In this document: positions 1 through 11,133 of the stretch, in pieces
Numbering within the stretch: the stretch's first letter is position 1
How the letters are laid out: each line of letters starts with the position of its first letter
NCBI GenBank assembly: GCA_020465985.1
Contig: JAANYP010004395.1
Span: forward strand, 223,501-287,500
From: Centrapalus pauciflorus
Lineage: Eukaryota; Streptophyta; Magnoliopsida; Asterales; Asteraceae
Length of the DNA: 64,000 bases
Direction: 5' to 3'
Notes under the pieces: generated by a model
What the model was told of the DNA's origin: nothing
The model's input: only the letters and a program-made list of their open reading frames with translations
Databases searched by the model: none
Made by a program: the position numbers and the translations under genes

Positions 1-529
1 TCAAACACAGTCTTGTAAATGAACACGTAAAAACAACGATATTCTATAACTATTAGGTTAACGGGTTATTAGAAGGAATTTAATTTATCAATAAAAATGG
101 TCGATCGTCTCCGTATAGGCGCTATACTAGTTTAAACTAGTTTTATGTTATTATTTTTTAAAATTTTGATAATGTTAGTTTGTGTGTTTAAAAATATTAT
201 TTTTTCAGACATTTCTCATATAACACATAAATAAATTAATTAAATAGTATTAACAATGAAATCACCGAATATTATAAATCAACTTCGATGTAAAATTATT
301 GTCCTAAAATTAATCAAAATCGCCCAACCCAAACAAATTTTTTATATATATGGGTTTGTTGCATACACAAGCTTTAATATACACAAGAACCATTAGATTA
401 ATCACATTCAAGCTATGAAATTATGTTATTTGTAACATGAAAAAGCTTTAATTAATACTGATATGTTATATTTTTTATTATTGTTTACAGTGCTTACTTA
501 TTAAATGACACTTAAATGATTCTCATTAC
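1..529. other. AT-rich intergenic sequence, nothing recognised
   Basis: No ORF, RNA gene or clear repeat boundary is visible here. The sequence is AT-rich with short homopolymer runs and a short CA stretch near its right edge. Confidence 0.5.
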
Positions 530-879
530 ACACAAACACACACAGAGAGTCACGTTAAAAAAAATTATCTCTCGAAATCAAATGCACCCGAAGGTACCTA
601 CCTTAAAAAACTATTTAGATTTTTTTAATAAACATGTTTAAATTAATGTTATACACAGTATATATGAATTTCACATACATTCACACTTTCTGTGTCCTTA
701 AAAGTTATGTGATGTTCATGCACACTTATGTGAATAGTTATCTAAGTGAATGATCATTCACATCATCTTTTTTTACCATTCATGATATTTATGATGTTTC
801 TTTTGGGAAAAAAAATATTAAAATGTTGTATTACGCATGTCTATACAAAAATAGATGTGTGAATGGCCATTCACTTGAA

Positions 880-881
<2 letters not shown>
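530..881. mobile_element. Degenerate family-D TIR element next to (TA)n
   Basis: The left part carries a decayed copy of the family-D terminus (gcacccgaaggtacctacc, compare 2400-2440 and 38670-38700). The right part ends in cattcacttgaaccta directly against a (TA)n tract, like the D element at 38644. Internal reiterations of ttcacat and tgcacacttatgtgaat are typical of the family. TIRs are divergent, so the exact left edge is uncertain. Confidence 0.45.

Positions 882-965
<84 letters not shown>
882..965. repeat. (TA)n microsatellite, about 42 units
   Basis: Uninterrupted TA dinucleotide run that separates the family-D-like element on the left from family-A element A1 on the right. Confidence 0.97.
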
Positions 966-969
<4 letters not shown>

Positions 970-1356
970 TGGGTTCCGGTAAGAACCCTTCTTACCGTGA
1001 GAACGTGAGAACCACTCCAAAATGCACAAATTTGTACATCAAATGCACAAATTTAAAAGTTAAAAATTTTACTTAAAACCATTATTAGTTTTAAATATTA
1101 ATAAATATCATAATCTAACACTAAAATTACATTCAAAAATTATATTCATTAAATTATAAACTAAATGCACAAATTTGAACATCAAATATGGATAAATTAT
1201 AGCATGAGATGCGTAAAATTATACTTGAAATGCATAAATTTATAGAAAACACTTAATTTTAGTATCAAATGCACAATTTTATAGAGTGGATGCACAAATT
1301 TTGTAGTGGTTCTCACGTTCTCACGAAATAGAGGGGTTCTCATGTGAACCCAATCC
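966..1356. mobile_element. Family-A TIR element (A1) between (TA)n tracts
   Basis: Short non-autonomous element with imperfect TIRs: gggttgggttccggtaagaa at the left and, reverse-complemented, ggattgggttcacatgagaa at the right. (TA)n lies immediately outside on both sides, so any TA target duplication is hidden in the microsatellite. Inside are repeated aaatgcacaaattt-type motifs on both strands. No coding capacity. The best relative is A3 at 54081-54499; A2 (to 17018) is truncated and A4 (34298-34524) is shorter. Confidence 0.75.
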
Positions 1357-1374
1357 TATATATATATATATATA

Positions 1375-1950
1375 GATTGGGGTTCGATTGAGAACTTTTG
1401 TGCATCGAGGCACCATTGAGAACTTTTGTGCATCGAACTATCTACCATGGGTGCACAAAGGGCATTTAGGGGATATTAAATGTATGGAAATTCTTTTCGA
1501 ATTTAAATATTCTTAAGATAATTAATAACTAAATTTGGTATGAAAATCAACATTAACTTCTTTCCTAAAACCACTCCCTCTTTCTCTCTCTCTCTCCTCT
1601 CTCTTAGCCTCCTTTTGATTTTGGAAGAGATGAACGATATGCATGATTTATGTTTGTATGAACGATTCCTGTTTGTATTATGATGTATTTTGATTTTGGA
1701 AGAGATGAACGATATGCATGCTTTATTTTTGGAAGAGATGAACGATATGCATGAAGAGATGAACAATATGCATGTATTTTGATGTATTTTGAATTTGTAT
1801 TATTTTTGTTAATTTTGAAAGTGTAATAATTAAATAAGGATTGCATAATTCCTGTTTTACCCCTCCACGAATTTCATTATGTGCACTTGATGCATAAAAT
1901 ATTCTATTTAATTACCCTTTTGTCATTTGATCTAACTCACACATTCTTTT
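1375..1950. mobile_element. Family-B TIR element (B1), right end truncated
   Basis: Starts with the family-B terminus (ggggttcgattgagaacttt plus tgtgcatcgaggcacc) after a short (TA)n. The body matches B4 (54600-55213) in inverted orientation, including an internal repeat of tggaagagatgaacgatatg units. It stops at acattctttt, about 60 bp before the expected terminus, where family-C element C1 begins. The 80-87-codon minus-strand ORFs here are translations of the internal repeat and are not credible genes. Confidence 0.7.
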
Positions 1951-1957
1951 ATATATA

Positions 1958-2324
1958 GGATTAGGATCATTTAAGCACCACTTGAGCACTAATAAAAATT
2001 TAATAAATTAGCATCAAATAAAACATTTGCATGTTACAGATAACTAATTTATATAGTTTGAATGTGATCAATCTAATGAATCTTATGTATATTAAAGTCT
2101 ATGAATGCAATGAACCTAACGAAGCTTGTATATATAAAAGCATGAAAATGCAATGAATCTAATGAATCTAGTGTATATTAAAGTCTATGAATACAACGAA
2201 CCCACTGAAAATTTATTTCTATTTGTTTAATGCTTGCATATATAAAAAAATTGTATTTTAAAAACACTTATTTTGATTGGTGCTCACCGGTGCTTAATTA
2301 TAAATGGTGCTCAAAGGATCCTTA

Positions 2325-2326
<2 letters not shown>
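1958..2326. mobile_element. Family-C TIR element (C1)
   Basis: The left end ggattaggatcatttaagca and the right end gtgctcaaaggatccttagc are related in inverted orientation, each followed inward by gcaccacttgagcac or gtgctcaccggtgc. It lies between a short TA run and a 54-bp (TA)n. Internally there are three related direct motifs around tgaatgcaatgaacctaa. Only one copy of this family was seen in the window. Confidence 0.6.

Positions 2327-2380
<54 letters not shown>
2327..2380. repeat. (TA)n microsatellite
   Basis: Pure TA run separating elements C1 and D1. Confidence 0.97.
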
Positions 2381-2383
<3 letters not shown>

Positions 2384-2769
2384 GATTCAAGTGAGTACCA
2401 CCTATTACGCAGCGCACCCCAAGGTACCACTCTAAAAATTATTTTTTTTTAAATTATTTTTTCATAAACATGTTTTAATTAACATTACACAGATTATATA
2501 GAAATTTCACGCAAATTCAAAAATTCTAAGTGTATGAAATGACGCATCACATAAATGCACGTTCACATCTATTCAAATATATGTAAGTGTATGTTCACAT
2601 CATTTTTTAGGATTTATGAGATGTGAATTTATGTGAAATTCACATATTATCTTCATAATGTTAATTAAAACATATTTATGAAAAAAAAAAGATTTTAAAA
2701 AGTTTTTTTTAAATGTGGTACATTCTGATGCGCTGCATAATGTGGTACTCTCTCGAACCATATTCTGTA
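2381..2769. mobile_element. Family-D TIR element (D1)
   Basis: The left end ttcaagtgagtaccacc and the right end, reverse-complemented as ggttcgagagagtaccac, form TIRs. Both are followed inward by an inverted gcagcgca/tgcgctgca motif and a second gtacc motif. Internal motifs ttcacat and atgtgaa recur on both strands. (TA)n is outside on the left and a compound (AC)n(TA)n on the right. D2 (38644-39029) is a good second copy in the opposite orientation. Confidence 0.75.
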
Positions 2770-2791
2770 TATACACACACACACACACACG

Positions 2792-2877
<86 letters not shown>

Positions 2878-2892
2878 TGTATGTATGTATAT
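2770..2892. repeat. Compound (AC)n(TA)n(TATG)n microsatellite
   Basis: An AC run passes into a TA run of more than 50 bp and then into TATG units, directly abutting element D1. Confidence 0.95.
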
Positions 2893-2897
2893 CGACT

Positions 2898-3110
2898 AAA
2901 GATCTTTTGTGAACACTGTATTCGTTGTGAACATTGTGAACAACCATAAAATAGTTTTGAATCTTATAAATCTTGTTGAAAATACTGTCGAACCTTCTAT
3001 TAACCAAAAGATCTTTTGTGAACACTTTATTCGTTGTGAACAACCATAAAATAGTTTTGAATCTTATGAATCTTGTTGAAAATACTACCAAATCCTTCAA
3101 TTAACCTATT
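2898..3110. repeat. Tandem duplication, 109-bp unit
   Basis: The stretch starting aaagatcttttgtgaacac at 2898 recurs at 3007 with few differences, through a shared ttgttgaaaatact near the end of each unit. The second copy lacks a short gaacattgt segment. Further gaatcttatgaatcttgttg motifs follow to about 3200. No coding meaning is apparent. Confidence 0.8.
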
Positions 3111-3647
3111 TATCTTATTGGATCCTATGAATTTTATTAAATTCTATGAATTTGTCGAATCTTATGAATCTTGTTGAATCTTATGCATCTTGTTATAAAA
3201 GCAACTATGAATATTTTGAATGTTCTGAATCTTGTTGTAGACACTACTATTAACTTTTTAAATTATATAAATTATGTTACAAACATTTGTTGATATATAT
3301 GAATAATTATATGTGTTTTTTTATTTGTTCACAACGAATAACTTGTTTAGAATGGATCTCATACAAATATACATGACAACAAAACTATATTAAAGTGAGT
3401 CAAAGGCCGGTTTGTAGGGCCCATCATCTGTGTAGGGGAGAGTCTACCGAAGTGCAATACAAACATAACTCTTTTCTCTTGACTCCCTTTTTATTTTTCG
3501 TTAAAAAAATATTAAAGCTACAAACACTTGGTTTTTGGACTATATTGGGCCTTAGTGCGCTGGGCCCACCTTTCATCTTTTCCCGTCTCTACTCTATTTA
3601 TGTATTTCCTTTCAAAATAGCTACCTTTGCCAAGTTTGTGTGACAAA
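3111..3647. other. Intergenic sequence, no feature recognised
   Basis: Contains degenerate tgaatcttgttg repeats, then a moderately GC-richer stretch around 3395-3460. No ORF with recognisable domains is visible. Confidence 0.4.
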
Positions 3648-3746
<99 letters not shown>

Positions 3747-4195
3747 AAAGAGAACAAAATATTTTACATGTTGCCTTCACATTTAATCTGAAAAGATAAA
3801 TACAAAAATAATATAAAATAAAATATAACTACAAATATTAAAAGATAAATACAAATATAAATACATATAATTATTTTTAAAATAAAATAAAAAATTTAAT
3901 AGATAATTAACTATATCCACTATTTGACATTACCCAATACTGTTATTTGTTTTTATTGTCTATTTAATATTTTTTTTAACCAATCTAAACATAAACTTTA
4001 AAAAAATCTTAAATTATATAATCTATACATAAACTTCAAATATATTTATAAAGTAAAAAAATCTTAAATTATATACTTTTCTTATATATTTTATAATAAT
4101 TAATATTTATATGATTTAATTATAAGTTTACATATATATTATAAAACCAAATATTTTTTAAATATACCCACGTAAAACGTGGGTTCATTAACTAG
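3648..4195 (+). mobile_element. Non-autonomous Helitron-like element with (TA)n-expanded 5' end
   Basis: The 3' end has a hairpin (cccacgt-aaa-acgtggg, 4167-4183) followed after 8 bp by CTAG at 4192-4195 and then T, the Helitron 3' signature. The 5' end starts TC-TATA, runs through a (TA)n of about 95 bp (3649-3743) and then ataataaaagagaac. This matches the 5' start of the Helitron at 49199 (tctatactattaaaagag) apart from the TA expansion. The body is AT-rich with no ORF. The 3' end is well supported; the 5' end is inferred. Confidence 0.6.
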
Positions 4196-5470
4196 TAAAA
4201 TAATAAAAGACGTCACAACGATAATCAGCTACATATTAAGCAATAGGCAATAGAAAGTAAACCATTATCCTAAGAGAAATGAAGATTTGAAATTACATTT
4301 ACTGAGGATCGTCTCTTGTTAATAGTTCTATGTCATTACAAGGATCGAGCTGAACATTGCTTATTTGAGAGAAATGATAAGATGATTATGGAATTTAATA
4401 ACAGTTTTAAGAAAATAATGCAAATAGTTCAACCTTATATTGTATTGACGATGAATGCATAAGAAAATGATGATCTTATTTACTAAATCACCTCCAATAA
4501 TCATCGTAAAGTGTAAAATGAGCATTTTATGGCTTACAAAACACGAATAATACATGAGTCCGTTCATATTTTTTCGATTTCTCCTCTTTCATAGTTACAG
4601 CACAAATCAAAAATCAAAATGTTCTGAGTGAAGAGAGGGTTGAGAGCGGACTGAAGATGAGTGTTGGATGAGGATAATTAGGTCTCAAATGGTATTTTTT
4701 TATTATTTTGTTTAAAAAATATTCCCACTTAATATTTCAGTCAGAATAGCCTGCAAGTCACCCCTTTATTGACTGATTTATCTTCAGTCTCAAAATGATT
4801 CAGCCTTAGTAATTCTCATTTATTTTGTAGTGTTGTCATAGGTTTATAGCTATTATTATGTTACTTTGACTAGGATACATACAAAATTGTGTTAATTTTG
4901 ATTTTCAGATCCCAAATAAAGATAAAGTGATTTTCGGCTTCCTTATATCCTAAAAAATACAACAAGTATTATGTGCACCATGATGGTACAAGAAAGCATG
5001 TCTGTAATATAGGAAGGATGTCAACTAAAACGATTATATTCTATGTTTCGAAGAACCGACAAATAAAGATCAAACTCATTCAATCAGACAATCCATCAAC
5101 CATTTGAAAAACAAGTTTTAGAAGAATATATTTTTGTACATTTTTACAAACGAAAAGGTTTTACCCTAACCTTTGGAAGATTCTCATGTCAGAGTTTGTT
5201 CAGACAACATTTAAAACTCGAAAGGTGTTTAGAAGCTACTATAATCAATCGATTAAGATTTTTTTTATTATCTTTATCATGTCATTGAAATATTTCTTTG
5301 TTGATGTTACCCAAAGTATGAGATGATCTTATGTTGTATTTGCTTAGATTGATGAACTCTTAAGAGTAATAACAGTCATACCTTTATATGTTGAAAATAT
5401 ATGATAGTCCCTAGCTTAGTGTGTATTGGTTTCTAGCTTCTAATATTTTGTATTAAAAGATTAAATGATG
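4196..5470. other. AT-rich intergenic sequence, no gene recognised
   Basis: Only short ORFs are present. I checked 4880-5330 on the plus strand for decayed coding sequence and could not assign a family. Confidence 0.4.
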
Positions 5471-6072
5471 CTTTTGGACACCCATTTTTTTAAACATCAA
5501 AGAAGATTTGTTAGCTAGCAAATGACTAGAAAAGAAACACTACCGTCAAATATTACATGTATCTCTAGGGTTACACATCCATTTAACCCAATCTACACCT
5601 ACTTGAGATTCATAGAATTATAGAATGACAATTCTATACATACATCCCTCACTTTACTAATCATACATCCACTCTTAATGTAAGAGAGTGATTACCTTTT
5701 AATCACTCGGCTCACGTCATTAACAAAAAAAAACATATGAGTGATGAGGTGTATGGTTGGTAAAAATTAATGTTTTTGGACCCACGTTTTTTAAACATCA
5801 AAGAAGTTTTGTTAGCTAGCAAATGACTAGAAAAGAAATATTACCGTCAAATATTACATGTATCTCTAGGGTTACACACCCACTTAACCCAATCTACACT
5901 TACTTGAGATTCATAGAATTATAAAATGACAATTCTATACATACATCCCTCACTTTACTAATCATACATCCACTCTTAATGTAAGAGAGGGATTACGTTT
6001 TAATCACTCGGGCTCACATCATTAACAAAAAAAAACATATGAGTGATGACGTGTATGGTTAGTAAAATTAAT
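5471..6072. repeat. Tandem duplication, 301-bp unit, two copies
   Basis: Unit 1 (5471-5771) and unit 2 (5772-6072) are near-identical, with shared landmarks such as tagctagcaaatgactagaa and catacatccctcactttact. Each unit contains an inverted-repeat-like pair (actaatcatacatccac and ggtgtatggttggta). The unit therefore probably derives from a small TIR element that was duplicated in tandem. A related sequence appears near 47040-47120. Confidence 0.85.
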
Positions 6073-6463
6073 GGGAAGTGGGTGTAGGTTCAACAATACC
6101 ATTATGCAGACAAGCAAACAATTACATCATCAAACAATACAAGTTTAAACAACATCATTACGGTATTTCAAAATTAACTAGAGTGTGGATTGAATCACAA
6201 CACTGATACCTCGTTGGTGTGTATCTTGACACACCTAACTAACTAAGTTATCTCATATCATATTAGGTTTACAATGAAAAAAATCAACATGTTTTTCTCG
6301 TATTTTGGGTTTAGTCCACTCGCGTTATTCACAGAATCAATCGTGTGAATGTATGAGTGTCTGTGTGAAAGAATGACACAATCATAAGGTGGCATACATT
6401 CAGATGATTTTTTAATAAATTTACTTGATAAAACTTAGGAAATCAAATGATATATGGTTATAA

Positions 6464-6847
6464 GGGTTAATACAGAAAAAACCTATCAATTTGAAAGAAT
6501 TTATCAATTAACTCACTAGATTTTGTTTTACGACTGTTTAAGTTGTTGAACAATTTTTGTCTTATTCAAAACTATATATATTGTTTACTTACTACGTGTT
6601 TAACCTGTAAACAATTATTATATCGAATTGTTTAATATAAAAAAACAAACTTTTTTCTTGTTTTTGCTATTAAGTCATTGTTTAAGTTACTGTATAGTTT
6701 ACTCATTAATGACCTACTAAATAAGTTCATATCTATAGTTTTGAATAAGACAAAAATTGTCCATGGACTTAAACACTCGAAAAAAATCCAGTGACTTAAT
6801 CGATAAATCCATGAATAATTCTGTAGGTTTTTATTGTAACACCTCTA
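6464..6847. mobile_element. Mutator-like MITE (GGGTTAATA family)
   Basis: Long divergent TIRs: the left arm passes through gacaatttttgtcttattca-type sequence and the right arm is its inverted counterpart. The 9-bp flanks tggttataa (6455-6463) and tagttataa (6848-6856) match at 8 of 9 positions, as expected for a Mutator-superfamily target duplication. No ORF. Relatives are at 30172-30981 and 59128-60447. Confidence 0.75.
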
Positions 6848-6856
6848 GTTATAACA

Positions 6857-7272
6857 TTATTTATACAATGTTAAGTAATTAATAGTTTGAAATGGTACAT
6901 TTTGTATCCTTCGAAAAACGTGTTAATCATTTAATCTTGATTTTATATATAGAAGAATATGGTTTGAGTGCATACATGTACGGACATAGAGTACTATGGA
7001 TACACATAAATTTAAGATTATTTATAAAATATTACACACGTTTACATCTTCTAATTGCTGAAAAGTTATGTGCTCGTGAAAAAGTACTGTGACATTGAAC
7101 ATATGTTCACAACAATATCGTGACTGTAGACATGCACGTTTCATATAGTTGTAGTGTATGAAAATTTTCAAGTAGTCTTATATTGTTAATCTGAACATAA
7201 TTATGAAAAAAATTAAGAATTGTTATTGAGAATGTTACCTTCGATACTCCGTAATACTAGTAGTAGTGTAGT
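6857..7272. mobile_element. Degenerate family-D-like element ending at (TA)n
   Basis: The right end gtagtactcacttgaact abuts a short TA run at 7273, as in D1 and D2. Inward are the expected taccttc motif and atgcacgtt/tgttcaca motifs. The left terminus is not clear; ggtacattttg at about 6894 may be the inner part of the other arm. Confidence 0.45.
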
Positions 7273-7304
7273 ACTCACTTGAACTATATATATATATATA
7301 TAAT

Positions 7305-7642
7305 ATCTTTGTGTGTGTGTATATGTGTGTGTGTGTGTTTAGGTTGTCGTGAGAAGGTAAATATATCTTGAGAAATATGAGAAACATTATGATTCATTAA
7401 TTTTGTATATTGATTCACTATATTATACATTGATTCACTTATTTTTTAAATTGTGATTCATTATTTATAATTTCAAAAATTAATGAATCAATGTAAAAAA
7501 GTAATAAGATGTTGATTTATTTAATTTGGAATTTATGATTCATTATTTATATATTTATAAAAAATGGTGAATCAGTATTTAAAAAAAAATTAATCACAAT
7601 ACTTCTCACACTTCTCATTTCATCATACACACACACACACAT

Positions 7643-7687
<45 letters not shown>

Positions 7688-7700
7688 CACACACACTAAA
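7305..7700. mobile_element. Small inverted-repeat element between (TG)n and (AC)n microsatellites
   Basis: A (TG)n run (7309-7340) is followed by ggttgtcgtgagaaggt. On the far side, cttctcacacttctcat is followed by a (AC)n(AG)n run (7626-7697). The inner core (7341-7620) has weak inverted ends and many tgattcatt motifs. It resembles the (TA)n-flanked elements but with GT/AC microsatellites outside. Confidence 0.45.
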
Positions 7701-8248
7701 TAAGACTTATAACACTGGAAAAGAAAGACAATTTGTATTCAATACACATGTGCATACATTCAAAACACATATGCATCTGATTTAATTACCATTGGTTTTT
7801 TGGTACATTTAAAGCACATATACGTATGATTTAATTAGTATTGATTTTTCGGTTCTCTGGTCTAATATGGTTCTCAATTAATCATGAATATATGTGTGTG
7901 TGTGTGTGTGTGCACATTTCCCATAATAACTACCGGAATCATTTGTGTCACACAACTACTACATCAACCAAAGCTAAAGGATCATTGGGGTATACCACGG
8001 TTGAAAGAGCAATAATATATATATTTGGAGTTTTATGTTTCATTTTTGACATTGTAATTAGATTTAATTTTATATAGAAATATTGCATCATTATAACAAT
8101 TTTTATTAGGTGGTTGCTCAATTAATATTTTTTTGTATCGAGTTATTAATCTAATGTTATATTAATTAAATATATAAATATAATATTTTATGTCCAATGT
8201 TTCTATTTCATAAACATTAATTATAAAATACATAATGTAAAATTTAAC
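7701..8248. other. AT-rich intergenic sequence with a short (TG)n
   Basis: Contains a (TG)n tract at about 7891-7912 and repeated acatatgcat/acatatacgtat motifs. No gene recognised. Confidence 0.5.
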
Positions 8249-8368
8249 GGGTAAAAATCCCCGAATACCCGTCGGGGACAGGGTCGGGGATGCGAACGGG
8301 TTCTCAAAATCGGGGTCGGGGACAGAGAAGGGGGTCACCGGTAATACCCGTCCTCGTTGTCATCTCTA
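8249..8368. mobile_element. Terminal fragment of a GC-rich-ended hAT-like element
   Basis: The sequence cggggacagggtcggggatg and the end gttgtcatctcta resemble the right end of the hAT-like element at 23279-23891 (ttgccatccctac). Only one end is present, so this is a truncated copy. Confidence 0.5.
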
Positions 8369-9487
8369 CACTTTATATATGTAAACGTACACCCACGTGC
8401 CCCGTGTGTGTGTAAAAGAGATTTATTAGTACATGAAGTGTTTTAATTATTTCATGTTTGTTTTATAACATAAATATTATCCATCAATATCTCATCATTT
8501 GTTTTTAAATTTTAAACTAACTCATCCAACTTTCATCTATTATATTCTAATAATAATTTTTATACATATATTTTTATTTGAAATTAATTTCCACTTTAAA
8601 ATATTTTTAAAATAATGTCACTTATAAATAAACGTATATAGATTCAGATACTATGACTTTTTGTAACTATATTTTATAAAAATTTAGTAATTTCTTTATG
8701 TGTAACATTAGTATTTTACCATCTCGTATATATCTTTTAAAGATTATTTATTTATTAAATATACTAATGTAATTACATGAATAAATAAACTATATACCAA
8801 TATAGCAAAATAATTTTTGTGTTTCTTGTTAGATGCATATGTGTTTTGAATTCATAGCACATGTCGAATATTTGGCTCTCCTAATTTTTGTTTTCCTGTC
8901 CGTTTTAATTATATAATCATCTCAATTAACTTATCTAATTATTCAAAAATTAAATTATTTAATGAAAACTATTATAATTACATGATTTTTAATTTCTGTT
9001 CTTAATTTAACCTTCAAATTAACCTAAAATATTTTATATAGACATAACTAATTGATTTATAGGAAAAAAAAACTAGTTTATTGACCCAAGTAATACATGA
9101 GGTTATGTAGTAAATATTTATTATTTTAAATGTAAATGATTTCATGTTAACTAAGATAGATTAATTATTAAAATTATATAAAATATATAATTAAATTTGT
9201 CATATTCTCATTGTAATAAATAATTATTAAAGATATAAACTTGTTTAAAATATTATGTGTGTAATAATAAATAATAAATCAAATTTATAATATACTTGCA
9301 TTAAAATTTCGAAAACACTATTAATTATACTATTAGAAACTATTATATTTATTAAAATTATTTTATTGTTACTCTTTACATATTTTGATGTATTTTTAGT
9401 GATAAATAACATGAAATCAAGCTCTTATATACAAGAAATTTTTTTATTCAATTTACATGAATGTAAATTTAAATTGATAATGTCTGA
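8369..9487. other. AT-rich sequence with one Helitron-like 3' terminus
   Basis: Mostly featureless AT-rich DNA. At 9073-9110 the reverse strand reads a hairpin-like acccaagtaatacatgaggt complement followed by CTAG and T, matching Helitron 3' ends elsewhere in the window. This suggests a minus-strand Helitron extending to the right of 9073, but no 5' end could be located. Confidence 0.4.
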
Positions 9488-10146
9488 TAGGGATGATCAT
9501 TTGGACCAAACCGTCCCAAATCTGTCGGACCGGAAAAAAATCGGAAACCGAAATTAGGAAAATAAGAAAATCGAAAACCGGCCTAATGTTTGAAAATACG
9601 GGTTGGTCCGATCCGGTTTTTTGGTCATCGAACCAGCTGGAACCAACTTTCATAGATTTTTTATTGTTTTGTTTATCTTTCTTCCTCAACTCTTTCTTTT
9701 TGTGAAATTATCAAGTTTATCTCATTTTTCTTAAACAAAATTAATGATCAAACATACCTTATTTATATTAAGTTTTCTATATTTTATATATATAGTATTA
9801 TAACAAAAAAATATTCCGTTAAAAAAGACTTTTACATTATTATATATTTACGAAAGAACTCAGTAGTCCATGGACTTTTTATATGGTTTTGAAATAATAT
9901 ATTAAAAATGTTTTTCCTCTATCGGCTACAAAACAATAACAATATAACATAAAGTTTAAATTCCGATTTGGGCCGGGTTAAAAACTGAAAACCAGTGGGC
10001 CGAACCCGGAAAACCGAAAACCAAAATTAGTGATTTTAAAGAAACCGAAATCATACCAACATCATTAATAACGGTTTGGTCCAAGCCGGTTTTTCGGGTT
10101 CTTTTGGTCCGGTTCGATTTTTTTTTTGTCCAAATGCTCATCCCTA
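9488..10146. mobile_element. hAT-like non-autonomous element
   Basis: The ends tagggatgatcatttgga and tccaaatgctcatcccta are inverted repeats with a hAT-type TAGGGATG start. Flanks atgtctga (9480-9487) and atttctga (10147-10154) match at 7 of 8 positions, as expected for an 8-bp hAT target duplication. The interior next to both ends is built from reiterated accggaaaccgaaa motifs in opposite orientation. No transposase ORF. Confidence 0.75.
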
Positions 10147-10154
10147 ATTTCTGA

Positions 10155-10817
10155 TATAGCTTAATGAAAACGGATATTGAAATTTGAAACATTTAAGTTA
10201 CTTAGATAATTGTAGATAAAACATTTAGGTTAACTTAGAAAGTATTTAAAATCTTCTTCTTTATAAACCAATACTTAATTGATTATTAAATGTGCACAAA
10301 ATTACTTAACTGAAACATTTTTAAATAACTAAATTACTTACTAATTTAACCTTAGTTAAATGTGGACATTTAAATGTGCACAAAACCTTCTTTTTTTTAG
10401 AAACTGGTACTTAAAGAAGGTTTCAGTTAATTAATTTGGTTATTCATTTAAATGTGGACATTTAAATGTGCACAAAACCTTCTTCTTCTTTTTTTTAAGA
10501 AAAAATAAAATATAAAAAGTTTTAAAGTTTGACTATCAAATGTGTACAAAAACAACACATAATATAATTTTGTTCAAACTCAGAAGTACATAATTATTTG
10601 TTATTATTTTTCTTTAAAGAATTGTCCAAATAAGTATACTAATCGTCATATACCGATTTCTATGTAAGCCATGCAACTACCAAAATCACACACATTTAAA
10701 ATTTTGACGACCAAATATGTACAAAAAATATATAACATAAATTTGTATAAACAAAAGAGTATATAATCATATATACTCAAATATTTTAATGGATCAATAA
10801 AATAGTTATGGAAAGTA
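10155..10817. repeat. AT-rich sequence with dispersed direct repeats
   Basis: The segment tttaaatgtgcacaaaacct occurs at about 10370 and 10456. The motif aaatgtgnacaaaa recurs at 10287, 10541 and 10713. No gene is seen. Confidence 0.55.
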
Positions 10818-11133
10818 GGGGGCGTTTGGTTCGCAGATTTTTTTCTTTGGGATTTGCATTTCGTCAAAGGATTTACATTATGCAGGATGTGTATTTGTCA
10901 GGATTTTGTCAAATAATCTGCGTTATCTTTTAGGAAAAAATTCTTAATCTGAAAAATACAAGGTAACTGGGATTTAAAAACCTAAGGGGGAGGTTGAGTT
11001 ATTAAATAACAAAGAAGAATGAGATTTAGGAAATCCTGAGATTTTAAATCCTTTGTGGAATCTGCGAACCAAACACAGGATTTTAAATGCAAATCCCAGT
11101 GAATCCCAGTAAATCCGCGAACCAAACACCCCC
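10818..11133. mobile_element. Tourist/PIF-like MITE, copy 1
   Basis: TIRs gggggcgtttggttcgcaga at the left and, reverse-complemented, gggggtgtttggttcgcgga at the right. Flanking TA on both sides is compatible with a 3-bp TWA duplication that has mutated. The interior repeats gggatttgcat and gatttaaa motifs. The family is shared with 13055-13370 (TSD TAA) and 28335-28660 (TSD TTA). Confidence 0.8.

Noticed and set aside
2713..2949. ORFs rich in YIYIYI or HTHTHT (also at 3518, 16963, 19631, 23655, 38511, 38977, 39797, 40859, 54383 and others)
   Set aside because: They are translations of (TA)n and (AC)n tracts on either strand, occur in several frames at once and have no domains.
4880..5330. 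Possible decayed coding sequence (looked for a B3 DNA-binding domain)
   Set aside because: Three-frame reading gave many stops and no ordered motif, so no family could be supported.
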